Part shown: piece after piece, positions 35,625 through 44,210 of the stretch
Numbering within the stretch: the first letter of the stretch is position 1
How the letters are laid out: each line of letters begins with the position of its first letter
Assembly (NCBI RefSeq): GCF_001316435.1
Contig: NZ_JXLL01000001.1
Location: forward strand, 124,001-188,000
Reading direction: 5' to 3'
Source of the DNA: Caloranaerobacter sp. TR13
Lineage (GTDB): Bacteria > Bacillota > Clostridia > Tissierellales > Thermohalobacteraceae
DNA: 64,000 nucleotides
The notes under the pieces: model-generated
What the model was told of the DNA's origin: nothing
The model's input: the letters and a program-made list of their open reading frames with translations, nothing else
Databases searched by the model: none
Position numbers and translations under genes: made by a program

Positions 35625-35632
35625 TGAAATAG

Positions 35633-35743
35633 ATGTTTAAGAGTGAAATTTTAGAAAAAGGATTAGGACAATTATATATCTACATAGGAATAGTGATACT
35701 TACTTTTACTTTAAAAAGATATGGGAGAAAAAAATATAAATAG
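35633..35743 (+). CDS. 36-residue single-span membrane peptide
   Basis: A short frame encoding MFKSEILEKG, then one hydrophobic helix (LYIYIGIVILTFTL) and a basic tail (KRYGRKKYK), which gives an N-out, C-in single-span topology by the positive-inside rule. GGGTGATG lies about 6 bases before the ATG. It directly follows the DUF4177-like gene, so co-translation is likely. No family is recognised. It may be a real small protein because start, ribosome binding site and composition agree, but length alone gives weak support. Confidence 0.5.
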   Translation: MFKSEILEKGLGQLYIYIGIVILTFTLKRYGRKKYK

Positions 35744-35801
35744 TAAATTTATCCCCCTCTCTAAATATAAGTATTAAGAACTATTTAAGGAGGGGGTTAA
35801 T

Positions 35802-36371
35802 TTGAAAATATGTATTGATGCTGGGCATGGTGGAAGAGATTTTGGAGCTGCTGGATATGGCTTAAGTGAAAAAGATGTAAATCTAGATATTTCTATTAGA
35901 CTTGAAAAACTGCTAAAGAAAAAGGGTTATCAAGTAGTAATGACTAGAAGAAAAGATATTACTTTATCACCTAAAGAAAGAATTAAAAAAATAAATGATT
36001 TGAAATGTAATTTAGTAATATCAATACACAATAACGCTTCGAATAACAAAAAAGCTAATGGTTGTGAGGTGATACACCCTTATAAATCAGTAATCGGCAG
36101 AGAATTAAGTAGGGATATTTTGTTTAACATCTCAAGTTTAGGTTTCACTGCTAGAAGGGTGTACTATAGATTAAATAGCAGAAGAGAAGATTATTACTAT
36201 ATTTTAAGGGAAATAGAGACATTATCTATAATAGTGGAGTGTGCATTTATAACTAACTACAAAGACAATATGTTACTAAGTCAAGACTTTGTAAGAAATC
36301 GTATAGCAGAAGCTATTGCTAAAGCTGTAATTAGATACAATAACTTTTTCAAAACCTCCTTCATATTATAA
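35802..36371 (+). CDS. N-acetylmuramoyl-L-alanine amidase (Amidase_3)
   Basis: A 189-residue zinc amidase that would cleave the bond between muramic acid and the peptide of the cell wall. It consists of the catalytic domain only. Zinc and catalytic positions are seen in DAGHGGRDFGAAG (His), SEKDVNLDIS (Glu), SIHNNAS (His) and VECAFITN (catalytic Glu). There is no signal peptide and no wall-binding domain, as in phage endolysins and mother-cell amidases such as CwlC. The start is TTG with AAGGAGGGGG 5 bases upstream. A holin-like membrane protein gene follows after 25 bases. Confidence 0.92.
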   Translation: MKICIDAGHGGRDFGAAGYGLSEKDVNLDISIRLEKLLKKKGYQVVMTRRKDITLSPKERIKKINDLKCNLVISIHNNASNNKKANGCEVIHPYKSVIGRELSRDILFNISSLGFTARRVYYRLNSRREDYYYILREIETLSIIVECAFITNYKDNMLLSQDFVRNRIAEAIAKAVIRYNNFFKTSFIL

Positions 36372-36393
36372 TGTAAAAGCATAAAGGAGGTTT
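36352..36393 (+). promoter_or_regulatory. Hairpin sequestering the Shine-Dalgarno of the holin-like gene
   Basis: AAACCTCCTT (36352-36361, inside the last codons of the amidase) is a perfect 10-bp match to AAGGAGGTTT (36384-36393), which is the ribosome binding site of the next gene. The loop is 22 bases. Ribosomes finishing the amidase would open it. Confidence 0.7.
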
Positions 36394-36396
36394 GTT

Positions 36397-36693
36397 ATGG
36401 ATTTTCAAGCTTATGATATTTCTGTTGTTCCTTTAATAATGTTTTTAACTAAATTAGCTTATGATTTAGGTGTACCTAAAAAGTTCTGCCCTTTGGTATC
36501 TTTGATACTAGGCATAATTATTGGTATAGCTTACTTTGCTCCTAACAATATTCTAAAAGGTATAATTATAGGGATTTTCTTGGCAGCTTCATCAGTAGGT
36601 TTTTATAGTGGAACTAAGAATGTATATCAAGGATATAAGATAAGAATTAAAAAGAAAAATAAGAGTAAAGCAAGAAATGATAACACAACATAA
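36397..36693 (+). CDS. Holin-like small membrane protein
   Basis: A 98-residue protein with a short N-terminus, two or three membrane segments (about 10-28, 32-50 and 53-72) and a strongly basic, hydrophilic tail (RIKKKNKSKARN). Size, membrane pattern and basic C-terminus fit phage-holin-type proteins, and the motif GVPKKFCPLVSL resembles holin-like proteins of clostridia. The upstream amidase has no signal peptide, so a holin-like partner would explain its export. No other phage gene is present, hence this is more likely a domesticated lysis or spore-release pair than a prophage. The holin role is inferred. Confidence 0.6.
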   Translation: MDFQAYDISVVPLIMFLTKLAYDLGVPKKFCPLVSLILGIIIGIAYFAPNNILKGIIIGIFLAASSVGFYSGTKNVYQGYKIRIKKKNKSKARNDNTT

Positions 36694-36698
36694 AATGT

Positions 36699-36720
36699 AA
36701 CGATACAATAACGATACAAT
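36699..36720 (+). repeat. Tandem 11-bp direct repeat, possible operator
   Basis: AACGATACAAT occurs twice in perfect tandem, ending 15 bases before the -35 box of the ECF S gene. A related GGTACAATTTT lies within the promoter spacer. Confidence 0.6.
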
Positions 36721-36735
36721 TATTCAATTCCTCCC

Positions 36736-36763
36736 TTGACTACCGGTACAATTTTGGTATAAT
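36736..36763 (+). promoter_or_regulatory. Promoter of the ECF S-component gene
   Basis: TTGACT, 16-base spacer, TATAAT. The spacer contains CCGGTACAATTTTGG. Confidence 0.75.
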
Positions 36764-36806
36764 TATATTAAGAAACAATACATTACATTAATAGGGGGGA
36801 CTTTTC

Positions 36807-37595
36807 TTGCAAAACAATAGTGTAAAAAAATTAACTTATGGTGGATTAATGATAGCTCTTGTATTTGTAGCTACAGCTATTATACCTCAAATTCCAGTTC
36901 CTTTTACTGAAGGTTACATACATGCTGGAGATAGCATGATTTTTGTAGCTGCGATTCTATTAGGCTGGAAATATGGCGCTATAGCAGGAGGTTTAGGTTC
37001 TTCTTTAGCTGATATATATTTAGGATATACACATTGGGCAATTCCAACTTTGATCATTAAAGGAATAATGGGAGCTATAGTTGGGTTTATAGTTAAAGAT
37101 ATAGAAGAAGGTAGTTTAGCAAAAGTTAAAAAGCTACTAACAGTTATTATAGGTGGTGGATGGGTATTCTTTGGTGTAGCTTTAAAAAATTATTTAGCTG
37201 TTAAGTTAGGAAATATTCAAAACTCAGAACTTGCAAACTATTTAGTTAAAAAGTTTGATTTAAAAGGTATTAGTGAATTACAGGCTTTAATAGATAAAGT
37301 ACAAACTTCATTGCTAGTTGCTATTATTTTAATTCCACTATTTGTTGTTATTTTAAGTGTAATACTAAAGAAAAAAGGAAAAGAAATGATTAGCGTAAGT
37401 AATCTTATGGGAATGACTTTAGCTGGGTTATGGATGGTTATAGGGTATTATATAGCTGGAGGAATTTTGAAGGGAAATATGATAGTTCCTATTTTCAGTG
37501 TACCAGCTAACATTCTACAATTTGTTGGAGGCTTAATAATTGCTTATCCTGTTGTTTTAGGGCTAAAAAGAACGAATTATATTAAAAACATATAA
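36807..37595 (+). CDS. ECF transporter S component
   Basis: A 262-residue integral membrane protein with about six helices. The opening KLTYGGLMIALVFVATAIIPQIPVPFTEGYIHAGDSMIFVAAILLG and GLGSSLADIYLGY match the substrate-binding S component of energy-coupling factor vitamin transporters, near the riboflavin and related S families. It would bind a vitamin or precursor and rely on a shared EcfA1A2T module encoded elsewhere (group II). The start is TTG with AGGGGGGAC 5 bases upstream. Its own promoter has tandem repeats just upstream. The vitamin cannot be deduced; no riboswitch is seen in the short leader. Confidence 0.85.
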   Translation: MQNNSVKKLTYGGLMIALVFVATAIIPQIPVPFTEGYIHAGDSMIFVAAILLGWKYGAIAGGLGSSLADIYLGYTHWAIPTLIIKGIMGAIVGFIVKDIEEGSLAKVKKLLTVIIGGGWVFFGVALKNYLAVKLGNIQNSELANYLVKKFDLKGISELQALIDKVQTSLLVAIILIPLFVVILSVILKKKGKEMISVSNLMGMTLAGLWMVIGYYIAGGILKGNMIVPIFSVPANILQFVGGLIIAYPVVLGLKRTNYIKNI

Positions 37596-37596
37596 A

Positions 37597-37627
37597 AGTC
37601 TCAGGGTTTACAGCCTGGGACTTTTTC
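37597..37627 (+). terminator. Terminator of the ECF S-component gene
   Basis: AGTCTCAGG / CCTGGGACT stem with a G-T pair, followed by TTTTTC. Confidence 0.85.
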
Positions 37628-37697
37628 TTTATACTTATAATCATAAAACAGATAAGAAAGAATAAAATATAAGTAGTTTTATATTGGGAGGGATTAG

Positions 37698-38432
37698 ATG
37701 AAATTAACGGTATTGGGCAATAATGGACCTTATCCTAGACCAGGTGGAGCCTGTTCAGGATATTTGCTTGAAGCTGACAATAGAAAAATATTGATTGATT
37801 GTGGCAATGGAGTGCTATCTAGATTACTTAAAATATGTAATATTAAAGACGTTGATATTATTATACTTACTCACTTACATAGTGACCATATAAGCGATAT
37901 TATGGTTATGAAATACGCAATAGGTGTTAATAAAATGAAGGGGAAATATAATATAACTATACCTTTATATGTACCTACTGATGACTATGAGATGGTGAAA
38001 AGGCTTAATTTCAACAATTCATTCAATATAGTCCCTATCGAAGAAAATACTGTTATTAATTTGGAAGATATTGAGATTACTTTTAGAAGGATGAAACATC
38101 CAATTAAGACTTTTGCTGTTAAAGTAAGAAAAGGTGGAAAAACTTTTGTATATTCATCAGATACTTCATATAATGAATCTTTAATAGATTTTTCAAGAAA
38201 TGCTGATTTACTGCTTTGTGAAGCGGGAGTACTTGAAGAAGATAGAGAAGATAATGCTCCTCATTTATCTGCTAAACAAGCTGGTGAGATTGGTAAAAAA
38301 GCAGGAGTAAAAAGGTTAATATTGACTCATTTTTGGCCAGAATATAATTTAGAAAGAGTAAAGATAGAAGCTAGTCAAACATTTGATTCAATTTTAGAAC
38401 TTAGCCAAGAAATGAAAGCTTATTATATTTAA
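37698..38432 (+). CDS. Metallo-beta-lactamase-fold hydrolase (RNase Z-like)
   Basis: A 244-residue MBL-fold hydrolase. Metal ligands: THLHSDH (HxHxDH), His in MKHPIKTFAV, Asp in YSSDTSYN and the terminal His in LILTHFWP. The length and the lack of the tRNA-gripping exosite place it with the stand-alone RNase Z/AtsA-like hydrolases whose substrates include cyclic nucleotides and sulfonates, not tRNA 3' processing with certainty. GGGAGGG precedes the ATG. It is monocistronic; the context gives no substrate clue. Confidence 0.9.
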   Translation: MKLTVLGNNGPYPRPGGACSGYLLEADNRKILIDCGNGVLSRLLKICNIKDVDIIILTHLHSDHISDIMVMKYAIGVNKMKGKYNITIPLYVPTDDYEMVKRLNFNNSFNIVPIEENTVINLEDIEITFRRMKHPIKTFAVKVRKGGKTFVYSSDTSYNESLIDFSRNADLLLCEAGVLEEDREDNAPHLSAKQAGEIGKKAGVKRLILTHFWPEYNLERVKIEASQTFDSILELSQEMKAYYI

Positions 38433-38447
38433 TAAGATAAGAAAAAA

Positions 38448-38474
38448 GAGGATTAGAGAAACGCTCTAATCCTC
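38448..38474 (-). terminator. Terminator of the transporter/small-protein operon (minus strand)
   Basis: A perfect 11-bp stem, GAGGATTAGAG / CTCTAATCCTC with a 5-base loop; on the minus strand it is followed by TTTTTTC. It could also stop the MBL gene on the plus strand, but with a weaker tail. Confidence 0.85.
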
Positions 38475-38655
38475 AAAACTTTATACCCCAGAATCTTTCT
38501 TCTTCTAGAAGAACTTTTTGAGTTAATCCGTTGTTTGGTAAATTGGAAGTTATGTTTTTATTATGAGGGGTTTCGATAAACTTAATACCCAAAAGTATTA
38601 TCAAACAAAATACTAAGAGTATCAAATCAATTAATTTCCTATTCTTTTTTAACAC
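38473..38655 (-). CDS. 60-residue single-span membrane protein
   Basis: A short protein with a basic N-terminus (MLKKNRK), one hydrophobic helix (LIDLILLVFCLIILLGIKF) and a hydrophilic, probably external tail. The GTG start is preceded by TAGGAGGA. It begins 12 bases after the ArsB/NhaD-like transporter gene and shares its terminator, so it is probably co-expressed and may be an accessory subunit. No family is recognised. Confidence 0.6.
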   Translation of the reverse strand: MLKKNRKLIDLILLVFCLIILLGIKFIETPHNKNITSNLPNNGLTQKVLLEEERFWGIKF

Positions 38656-38666
38656 AAATATTCCTC

Positions 38667-39944
38667 CTAGATATAAAATACTATCAAATATGCTGTAGAA
38701 ATTAAAATGGATATAATCATAATTGGGAAGCCTACTTTAATAAAATCTATAAATGTAAGTCTATACTTTGTTTTTTCTAACATTCCAGCAACAATTACAT
38801 TAGCTGATGCCCCAACTAAACTACCATTACCTCCTAAGCAAGCACCTAAAGCTAACGCCCACCAAAGAGGAATAGTATTAATGTTTGACATAGCTCCAAT
38901 GCTTTTTATTAATGGAATCATTGTTGCGACAAAAGGAATATTATCAATAAATGCAGAAGCAATGGCAGATACCCAAAGAATCATTAAAGCAGTTAAGAAA
39001 AGATTACCTTTTGTTAAGAAAACTACTTTTTCTGCTATAGCTTCTATAATACCAACTTCTTCAAGAGCACCAACTAAAATAAATAGTCCTGCAAAGAAAA
39101 AGATAGTAGTCCATTCTAATTCAATTAAAATTTCTTCTGGATTTATTTTGCTTAATACTAGTAATATAGAAGCACCTATAAGTGCTATTGTAGCAGATTC
39201 AAATTCGAAAATTTGATGTAATGTAAAGCCTATTATAGTTAGTCCTAAGACTATTAAACTCTTTTTAAGCAGATTATAGTCTTTTATGGCTTTATATTCG
39301 TCAAAATCCATTATATGCTTTTTGTGCTCTTCATCGACTTTAAGTTCTTTGCCATATATTAATTTCAATATAAAAATTACAACCATAAAGATAATTACTA
39401 CTACTGGACCTAAATTAAAGAGAAAATCAAGAAAACCTAAATCAGTCGCACTACCAATCATAATGTTAGGAGGGTCACCAATTAATGTAGCTGTTCCACC
39501 TATATTTGCAGAAAGTATTTCGGGTAGTAAAAATGGTATTGGATTGAGATTTAATGTGTCAGTAATAACCAAAGTAACAGGTGCAATTAATAGCACTGTA
39601 GTTACATTATCTAAAAGAGCTGATGAAATAGCAGTTATTATTGAAAAAGATAAAATAATTTTCCACGGATCACCTTTAGCTAACTTTGCTGATTTAATAG
39701 CAATATATTGAAATACTCCCGTTCGTTTAGTTATAGTTATAATAATCATCATGCCAATTAATAATCCTATTGTATTAAAATCAATAGATTTAAAAGCATA
39801 TTCTTGGCTAATTACTTTAAGACCCAGCATTATTGCTGCACCTAATAGTGCAACTGCAGTTCTGCTGATTTTTTCAGAAATAATGAAAGCATAAGTTAAT
39901 ATAAATATAATCGCAGCGATATAAGCATGGAAATTGGTTAGCAT
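38667..39944 (-). CDS. ArsB/NhaD-family ion transporter
   Basis: A 425-residue integral membrane protein with about 11-12 helices. The paired motifs of the ion transporter superfamily are present: DNVTTVLLIAPV...GGTATLIGDPPNIMIGSA in the first half and DNIPFVATMIPL...GGNGSLVGASANVIVAGM in the second, the two re-entrant substrate loops. ArsB extrudes arsenite and NhaD exchanges Na+ for H+; the sequence does not settle which ion is moved. No arsR or arsC lies nearby, so arsenic is not favoured. The ATG at 39944 has AAAAGGAGTT upstream; an in-frame GTG at 39974 has none. Confidence 0.9.
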   Translation of the reverse strand: MLTNFHAYIAAIIFILTYAFIISEKISRTAVALLGAAIMLGLKVISQEYAFKSIDFNTIGLLIGMMIIITITKRTGVFQYIAIKSAKLAKGDPWKIILSFSIITAISSALLDNVTTVLLIAPVTLVITDTLNLNPIPFLLPEILSANIGGTATLIGDPPNIMIGSATDLGFLDFLFNLGPVVVIIFMVVIFILKLIYGKELKVDEEHKKHIMDFDEYKAIKDYNLLKKSLIVLGLTIIGFTLHQIFEFESATIALIGASILLVLSKINPEEILIELEWTTIFFFAGLFILVGALEEVGIIEAIAEKVVFLTKGNLFLTALMILWVSAIASAFIDNIPFVATMIPLIKSIGAMSNINTIPLWWALALGACLGGNGSLVGASANVIVAGMLEKTKYRLTFIDFIKVGFPIMIISILISTAYLIVFYI

Positions 39945-40111
39945 ATAAACAACTCCTTTTAAATATGTACGCACGAATATTATTTTACTCCTATATTAAA
40001 ATAATTTAAAATCCTATTTGTAACTCTGATATGTTAAATTAATTAATATTTCATTATTATTTTAGAATATCTCTAAAATTCATACTTATACTAAATATTT
40101 TGAAAATTGCG

Positions 40112-40132
40112 AAAACGGCCGAAGGCCGTTTT
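40112..40132 (-). terminator. Terminator of the minus-strand hypothetical gene
   Basis: AAAACGGCC / GGCCGTTTT with a 3-base loop, 5 bases beyond the stop codon. Confidence 0.85.
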
Positions 40133-40136
40133 ATAA

Positions 40137-40616
40137 CTAAAGAGTATCCGGGTCTTTTTTAAAATAAACTCTTTTACAGTTGTTTTTAGCTTTTTTGATT
40201 ATGTCCTGTATCTCTTCAATCTTAGATTTTATTGAATCAGCATATTCACGTGGTACATTATAATAAAGGTAAAGGTCTTCAAAATTTCTAATGGTTTTAC
40301 TCATTTCTTTATTTATATCAACAAACAAATCAAAAACTCTAGAGTTTTTTGCATTTTTAAACTGTTCGATATCAATTTTTATTGTTTCAATTACATCTTC
40401 TTCGGATTTAAAAGTACCTGCGGGTTCAGGATAAGGCTCGATCCTTTCCAAAAAATAATTGTTATTTTTATTAACGTTATATACATATGAAATTTTTGTT
40501 CCGTCTAAATCAAATGTAACATAGCACATATAAGAATTTATTATATCGATTTTTGCTCCCATTTGCGTAAGTATCATATCATGTCTGTTTACTTCTGCTT
40601 TCATATATCTTCTCAT
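40137..40616 (-). CDS. Hypothetical protein
   Basis: A 159-residue soluble protein. The N-terminal half looks alpha/beta (AKIDIINSYMCYVTFDLDGTKISYVYNVNK, a four-strand pattern) and the C-terminal half helical, ending in a Lys-rich segment. No family is recognised and no catalytic motif is seen. The ATG has AAGGAGGG 7 bases upstream and there is a clear terminator, so it is a real single-gene unit. It is divergent from comEC. Confidence 0.72.
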   Translation of the reverse strand: MRRYMKAEVNRHDMILTQMGAKIDIINSYMCYVTFDLDGTKISYVYNVNKNNNYFLERIEPYPEPAGTFKSEEDVIETIKIDIEQFKNAKNSRVFDLFVDINKEMSKTIRNFEDLYLYYNVPREYADSIKSKIEEIQDIIKKAKNNCKRVYFKKDPDTL

Positions 40617-40741
40617 AAACAGCCCTCCTTAATCAACTTAAAATAATTATATCACAATTTTGGAATTAGAAACATTTAACAAAAAAATTTTTTAATTAAT
40701 AGGAAACTATATTTCTCATTTATTTAAAAAATTTATTTAAG

Positions 40742-40756
40742 TCGAAGATTTTGTTC
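40742..40756 (+). other. 15-base intergenic motif shared with 60602-60616
   Basis: TCGAAGATTTTGTTC lies about 43 bases upstream of the comEC start. The identical 15-mer lies upstream of the patatin gene. A looser relative, TCGTGGATTTTGTTA, lies at 35341-35355. Confidence 0.4.
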
Positions 40757-40798
40757 ATGATATAATTATTTTAAGTAAATTTTAATGGGGTTTTGAGA

Positions 40799-43126
40799 AT
40801 GAAAAGACCATTTTATTATTTTTTATTTCCATATATTATTGGAATTTATTTTAGTTATAAATTTTATAATACACCTAAATTGCTACTTATTATAGGTTTG
40901 CTGTTTTCTATGGTTTTATTTATATTATCAATTTCAAAAGAAAAGGTATTTATATATTCATTAGCTTTATTAGTTTTCTTTACTGGATATTATAATACTA
41001 ATAGTATGAAAAAAGAGGATAAACTACAATTTTTGTATGATAATAAAATAGAATATACAGGTATAGTAAAAAAGGAAATTACTAGAAGTCCTTCATATTC
41101 AAAATATGTACTAATTACTGATTATATTAAAATTAATGGAACTACTTATCATGTAAAAGAAAAAGTATTATTAAATATTAATGGTAAGAAGACTTTTAAA
41201 GCAGGAGATAAAATAAAAGGAATTGGCCTTATAAAAAAACCTAAGGCAAATACAAATCCAAAGTTATTTAATTACAGACTTTATTTAGAGACGAAAAATA
41301 TATATTTAATAATATATTCAAGAGATTATTCAATAAATTTATTATCTAAAAACAACTTGAATTTTTTAGAGTACAGAACTCGACTAATTCGGAAAAAATT
41401 CTTGAATATATTAGATACTACATTGTCAGAAGAAAATAGTTCAATAATTAAATCAATTATTTTGGGAGAAAGTTCGTATTTAGATAAAAATACACTTGAC
41501 AGCTTTAGAGAAATGGGGATTTCTCATGTACTAGCAGTATCTGGCTTACATGTAGGAATAATTTCAGCTTTTTTTCTTTTTATTTTTGCTATATTACAAA
41601 TAGACAAAAGATTATCTACGATTATTACAATAATGTTAATTTGGAGTTATGGCTACATAGTAGAATTTCCTCCATCAGTATTAAGGGCTTTAATTATTTT
41701 TACAGTATTAATGATTTCTAATTTTACTTTAAGAAGATATGATGCAGTAAATAGTATTTTATTTGGGGCATTTACCTTACTTGTTTTTAAACCATTATGG
41801 ATTTTTAATATAGGATTTCAATTATCATTTGTATCAGCGCTATCATTAGTGTTGTTTACAAAAAGAATAGAATTGTTATTAAAGGTGAATAACAAGATAA
41901 TAAAGTTGATATCACCTGTTTTAGCTGTACAAATCGGTGCATTGCCATTACTATCATATTATTTTAACAATATATCTTTAATTGCTATAATAACTAACCT
42001 AGTTTTAGTTCCGATGTTATCTTTTTCAGTCATAGGTGGGTTTATTTTAATTTTTATTTCTTATCTTAATATAAATATTGCTTTGTTTTTAGGAATAATA
42101 TTGAATACAATATTGAATTTAACTAGATTTTTAATGAAATTTTTTGATATGATTCCATACAAAACATTAACATTACCTCAACCATCATTTGAGAGTATTA
42201 TTTACTATTACCTTACTGTATTTATACTTTTAGGTTATATAAAGTTTGATTTACTATCTATGAAGGTTAAGAAAGCTTTTTTGACATATGCTTTATTTAC
42301 TATATTACTGATAGCATTTCATATTACTTTACAAAATAATGTAAAAATAGAGTTTCTAGATGTTGGACAAGGTGATAGTAGTTTAATTAGTGTAAATAAT
42401 GAAAAATTTTTCTTAATAGATACTGGAGGTTCGCTTACAGGTGAATTTGATGTTAGTGAAAACATACTTTATCCATATTTAGTTAAAAAAGGTATTTTTA
42501 CTTTGGATGGAGTTTTTGTATCTCATTTTCACGAAGACCATTGTGAAGCTTTATTAAAATTAGCTGAGAGACTTAAAATAAAAAATATATTTATATCATA
42601 TGAAAATGTTCAGAATGACCTTTATTTAGATATTATTAAAAAAGCAAAAGAAAAAGATATAACAGTTAAAATACTAACTAGAGGTGATAAAATAAAGATA
42701 AATAAAAACGTATTTTTTGAGGTTTTATATCCTAATAAAGATATAAATAAGGCTAAATATGAAAATGAGAATAACCTATCTATGGTCGTGCTATTAAATG
42801 CATATGGGAAAAAAGTTCTATTTACTGGAGATATAGAATCTGAAGCTGAAAAAACAGTATTAAGTCAGAATAGTATAGACATAGACGTTCTTAAAGTGCC
42901 CCATCATGGTAGTTATACATCTTCAACTGAAGAATTTTTAAAATCGGTTAAACCCGAATATGGTATTATAAGTGTAGGCATCAACAATTTTCGACATCCT
43001 AACCCAGAAGTATTAAAAAGATATGAAAAGCAAAATATTCAAATATACAGAACTGATAAAGATGGATTAGTTACAATACAAATTACACCAAGTAAATATA
43101 ATATATATGGGTTTATTAGTAATTAA
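40799..43126 (+). CDS. comEC: DNA internalisation-related competence protein ComEC/Rec2
   Basis: A 775-residue membrane channel protein for uptake of transforming single-stranded DNA. The layout is complete: N-terminal helices and a DUF4131 OB-like region, the Competence domain (GISHVLAVSGLHVGIIS, then PPSVLRALIIF), and a C-terminal MBL-type domain (FLDVGQGDSSLI, SHFHEDHCEAL, VPHHGSYTSS) thought to degrade one strand. The ATG at 40799 has GGGG 8 bases upstream; a TTG at 40793 is in frame. It starts the conserved block comEC-holA-rpsT-gpr. comEA is not in the window. Confidence 0.96.
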   Translation: MKRPFYYFLFPYIIGIYFSYKFYNTPKLLLIIGLLFSMVLFILSISKEKVFIYSLALLVFFTGYYNTNSMKKEDKLQFLYDNKIEYTGIVKKEITRSPSYSKYVLITDYIKINGTTYHVKEKVLLNINGKKTFKAGDKIKGIGLIKKPKANTNPKLFNYRLYLETKNIYLIIYSRDYSINLLSKNNLNFLEYRTRLIRKKFLNILDTTLSEENSSIIKSIILGESSYLDKNTLDSFREMGISHVLAVSGLHVGIISAFFLFIFAILQIDKRLSTIITIMLIWSYGYIVEFPPSVLRALIIFTVLMISNFTLRRYDAVNSILFGAFTLLVFKPLWIFNIGFQLSFVSALSLVLFTKRIELLLKVNNKIIKLISPVLAVQIGALPLLSYYFNNISLIAIITNLVLVPMLSFSVIGGFILIFISYLNINIALFLGIILNTILNLTRFLMKFFDMIPYKTLTLPQPSFESIIYYYLTVFILLGYIKFDLLSMKVKKAFLTYALFTILLIAFHITLQNNVKIEFLDVGQGDSSLISVNNEKFFLIDTGGSLTGEFDVSENILYPYLVKKGIFTLDGVFVSHFHEDHCEALLKLAERLKIKNIFISYENVQNDLYLDIIKKAKEKDITVKILTRGDKIKINKNVFFEVLYPNKDINKAKYENENNLSMVVLLNAYGKKVLFTGDIESEAEKTVLSQNSIDIDVLKVPHHGSYTSSTEEFLKSVKPEYGIISVGINNFRHPNPEVLKRYEKQNIQIYRTDKDGLVTIQITPSKYNIYGFISN

Positions 43127-43151
43127 ATTTTAAGACTAAGGGAGTGTTACT

Positions 43152-44192
43152 ATGAGTTATAAACAGATTTTAAATGATATTAAAAATAATGATTTGAAAA
43201 GAGTTTATCTTATATATGGCAAGGAAAACTATTTGATTGATTGGATAATAAATGAGATAAAAGAAAAATATATAGATAAAAATTTTGAGTCTCTTAATTA
43301 CGTACATTTAGATGGAAAAGAAGTAGGTGTAGATTCAATTGTAAATGCTTGTGAGACACTGCCTTTTATGTCCGATAAAAAAATTGTAATTATAGAGAAC
43401 TTAGTATTTTTAACAGGCGGGAAATTAAATGATAAAGAAGATGAACAGCGTTTAAATGAATATATTTCTAAAGTAAGCAATTTTACTTGTTTAATATTTG
43501 TTGTTAGAGAAGAGAAAATTGATAATAGAAAAAAGCTAGTTAAAAACATAAAAAAAGTTGGCCAAGTTATTGAATTATCAAAAATAAAAGGAGAAGATTT
43601 GGCTAGATGGGTATCTAAGACATTTAGCAAGTACAACAAAAAGATAACACAAAAAGATATTATGTATTTCATAGAAAATACCGGATATTTAGAATATAGT
43701 AGCAATAAGACACTCTATGATTTAGAAAACGAAATTATAAAAACATGTAATTATTTAGGATGTAGAGAGCAAGTTAAGACTGAAGATATAGATAAAGTTT
43801 TAGTTCGAAGTCTTGAAAATAATATTTTTAAATTAGTTGATTCAGTTGGTCAAAAGAGGACAGATAGAGCACTAACGCTTTTAAATGAGATGATATTAAA
43901 TAATGAGCCAATACAGTTGATTTTACATATGGTTATCAAACAAATTAGACTTTTATTCATGGCAAAACTTTTAGAAGGAAAAGGGTATAGTCAAGGTGTT
44001 ATTGCACAGAAACTTGGAGTTCAGAATTTTGTTGTAAAAAAATTGATTGAACAAAGCAGAAATTTTGAAATTGAAGAATTACAGAGTGCATTCGAAAGAT
44101 GTTTAAAAATAGATGAAAGTATCAAAAAAGGTCAAATTGAGAATAGACTAGCACTTGAAATGCTAATTGTTGAGTTTTCGAGAAGTATTTAA
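43152..44192 (+). CDS. holA: DNA polymerase III subunit delta
   Basis: A 346-residue clamp-loader subunit that opens the beta clamp. The N-terminus VYLIYGKENYLIDWIINEI and the FMSDKKIVIIENL segment are typical of HolA, followed by the three-domain AAA+-like fold and a C-terminal helical collar region (IKKGQIENRLALEMLIVEF). It has no functional Walker A motif, as expected for delta. GGGAGTG precedes the ATG. It is 25 bases behind comEC, its usual neighbour. Confidence 0.95.
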   Translation: MSYKQILNDIKNNDLKRVYLIYGKENYLIDWIINEIKEKYIDKNFESLNYVHLDGKEVGVDSIVNACETLPFMSDKKIVIIENLVFLTGGKLNDKEDEQRLNEYISKVSNFTCLIFVVREEKIDNRKKLVKNIKKVGQVIELSKIKGEDLARWVSKTFSKYNKKITQKDIMYFIENTGYLEYSSNKTLYDLENEIIKTCNYLGCREQVKTEDIDKVLVRSLENNIFKLVDSVGQKRTDRALTLLNEMILNNEPIQLILHMVIKQIRLLFMAKLLEGKGYSQGVIAQKLGVQNFVVKKLIEQSRNFEIEELQSAFERCLKIDESIKKGQIENRLALEMLIVEFSRSI

Positions 44193-44210
44193 AAGTTTTC
44201 AAAAAAATAA

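Noticed and set aside
35802-36693. Possible prophage around the amidase and holin-like genes.
   Set aside because: No integrase, capsid, tail, terminase or repressor gene on either side; neighbours are ordinary chromosomal genes.
38667-39944. Arsenite efflux operon.
   Set aside because: The transporter family fits but no arsR, arsC or arsA lies nearby, so the ion is left open.
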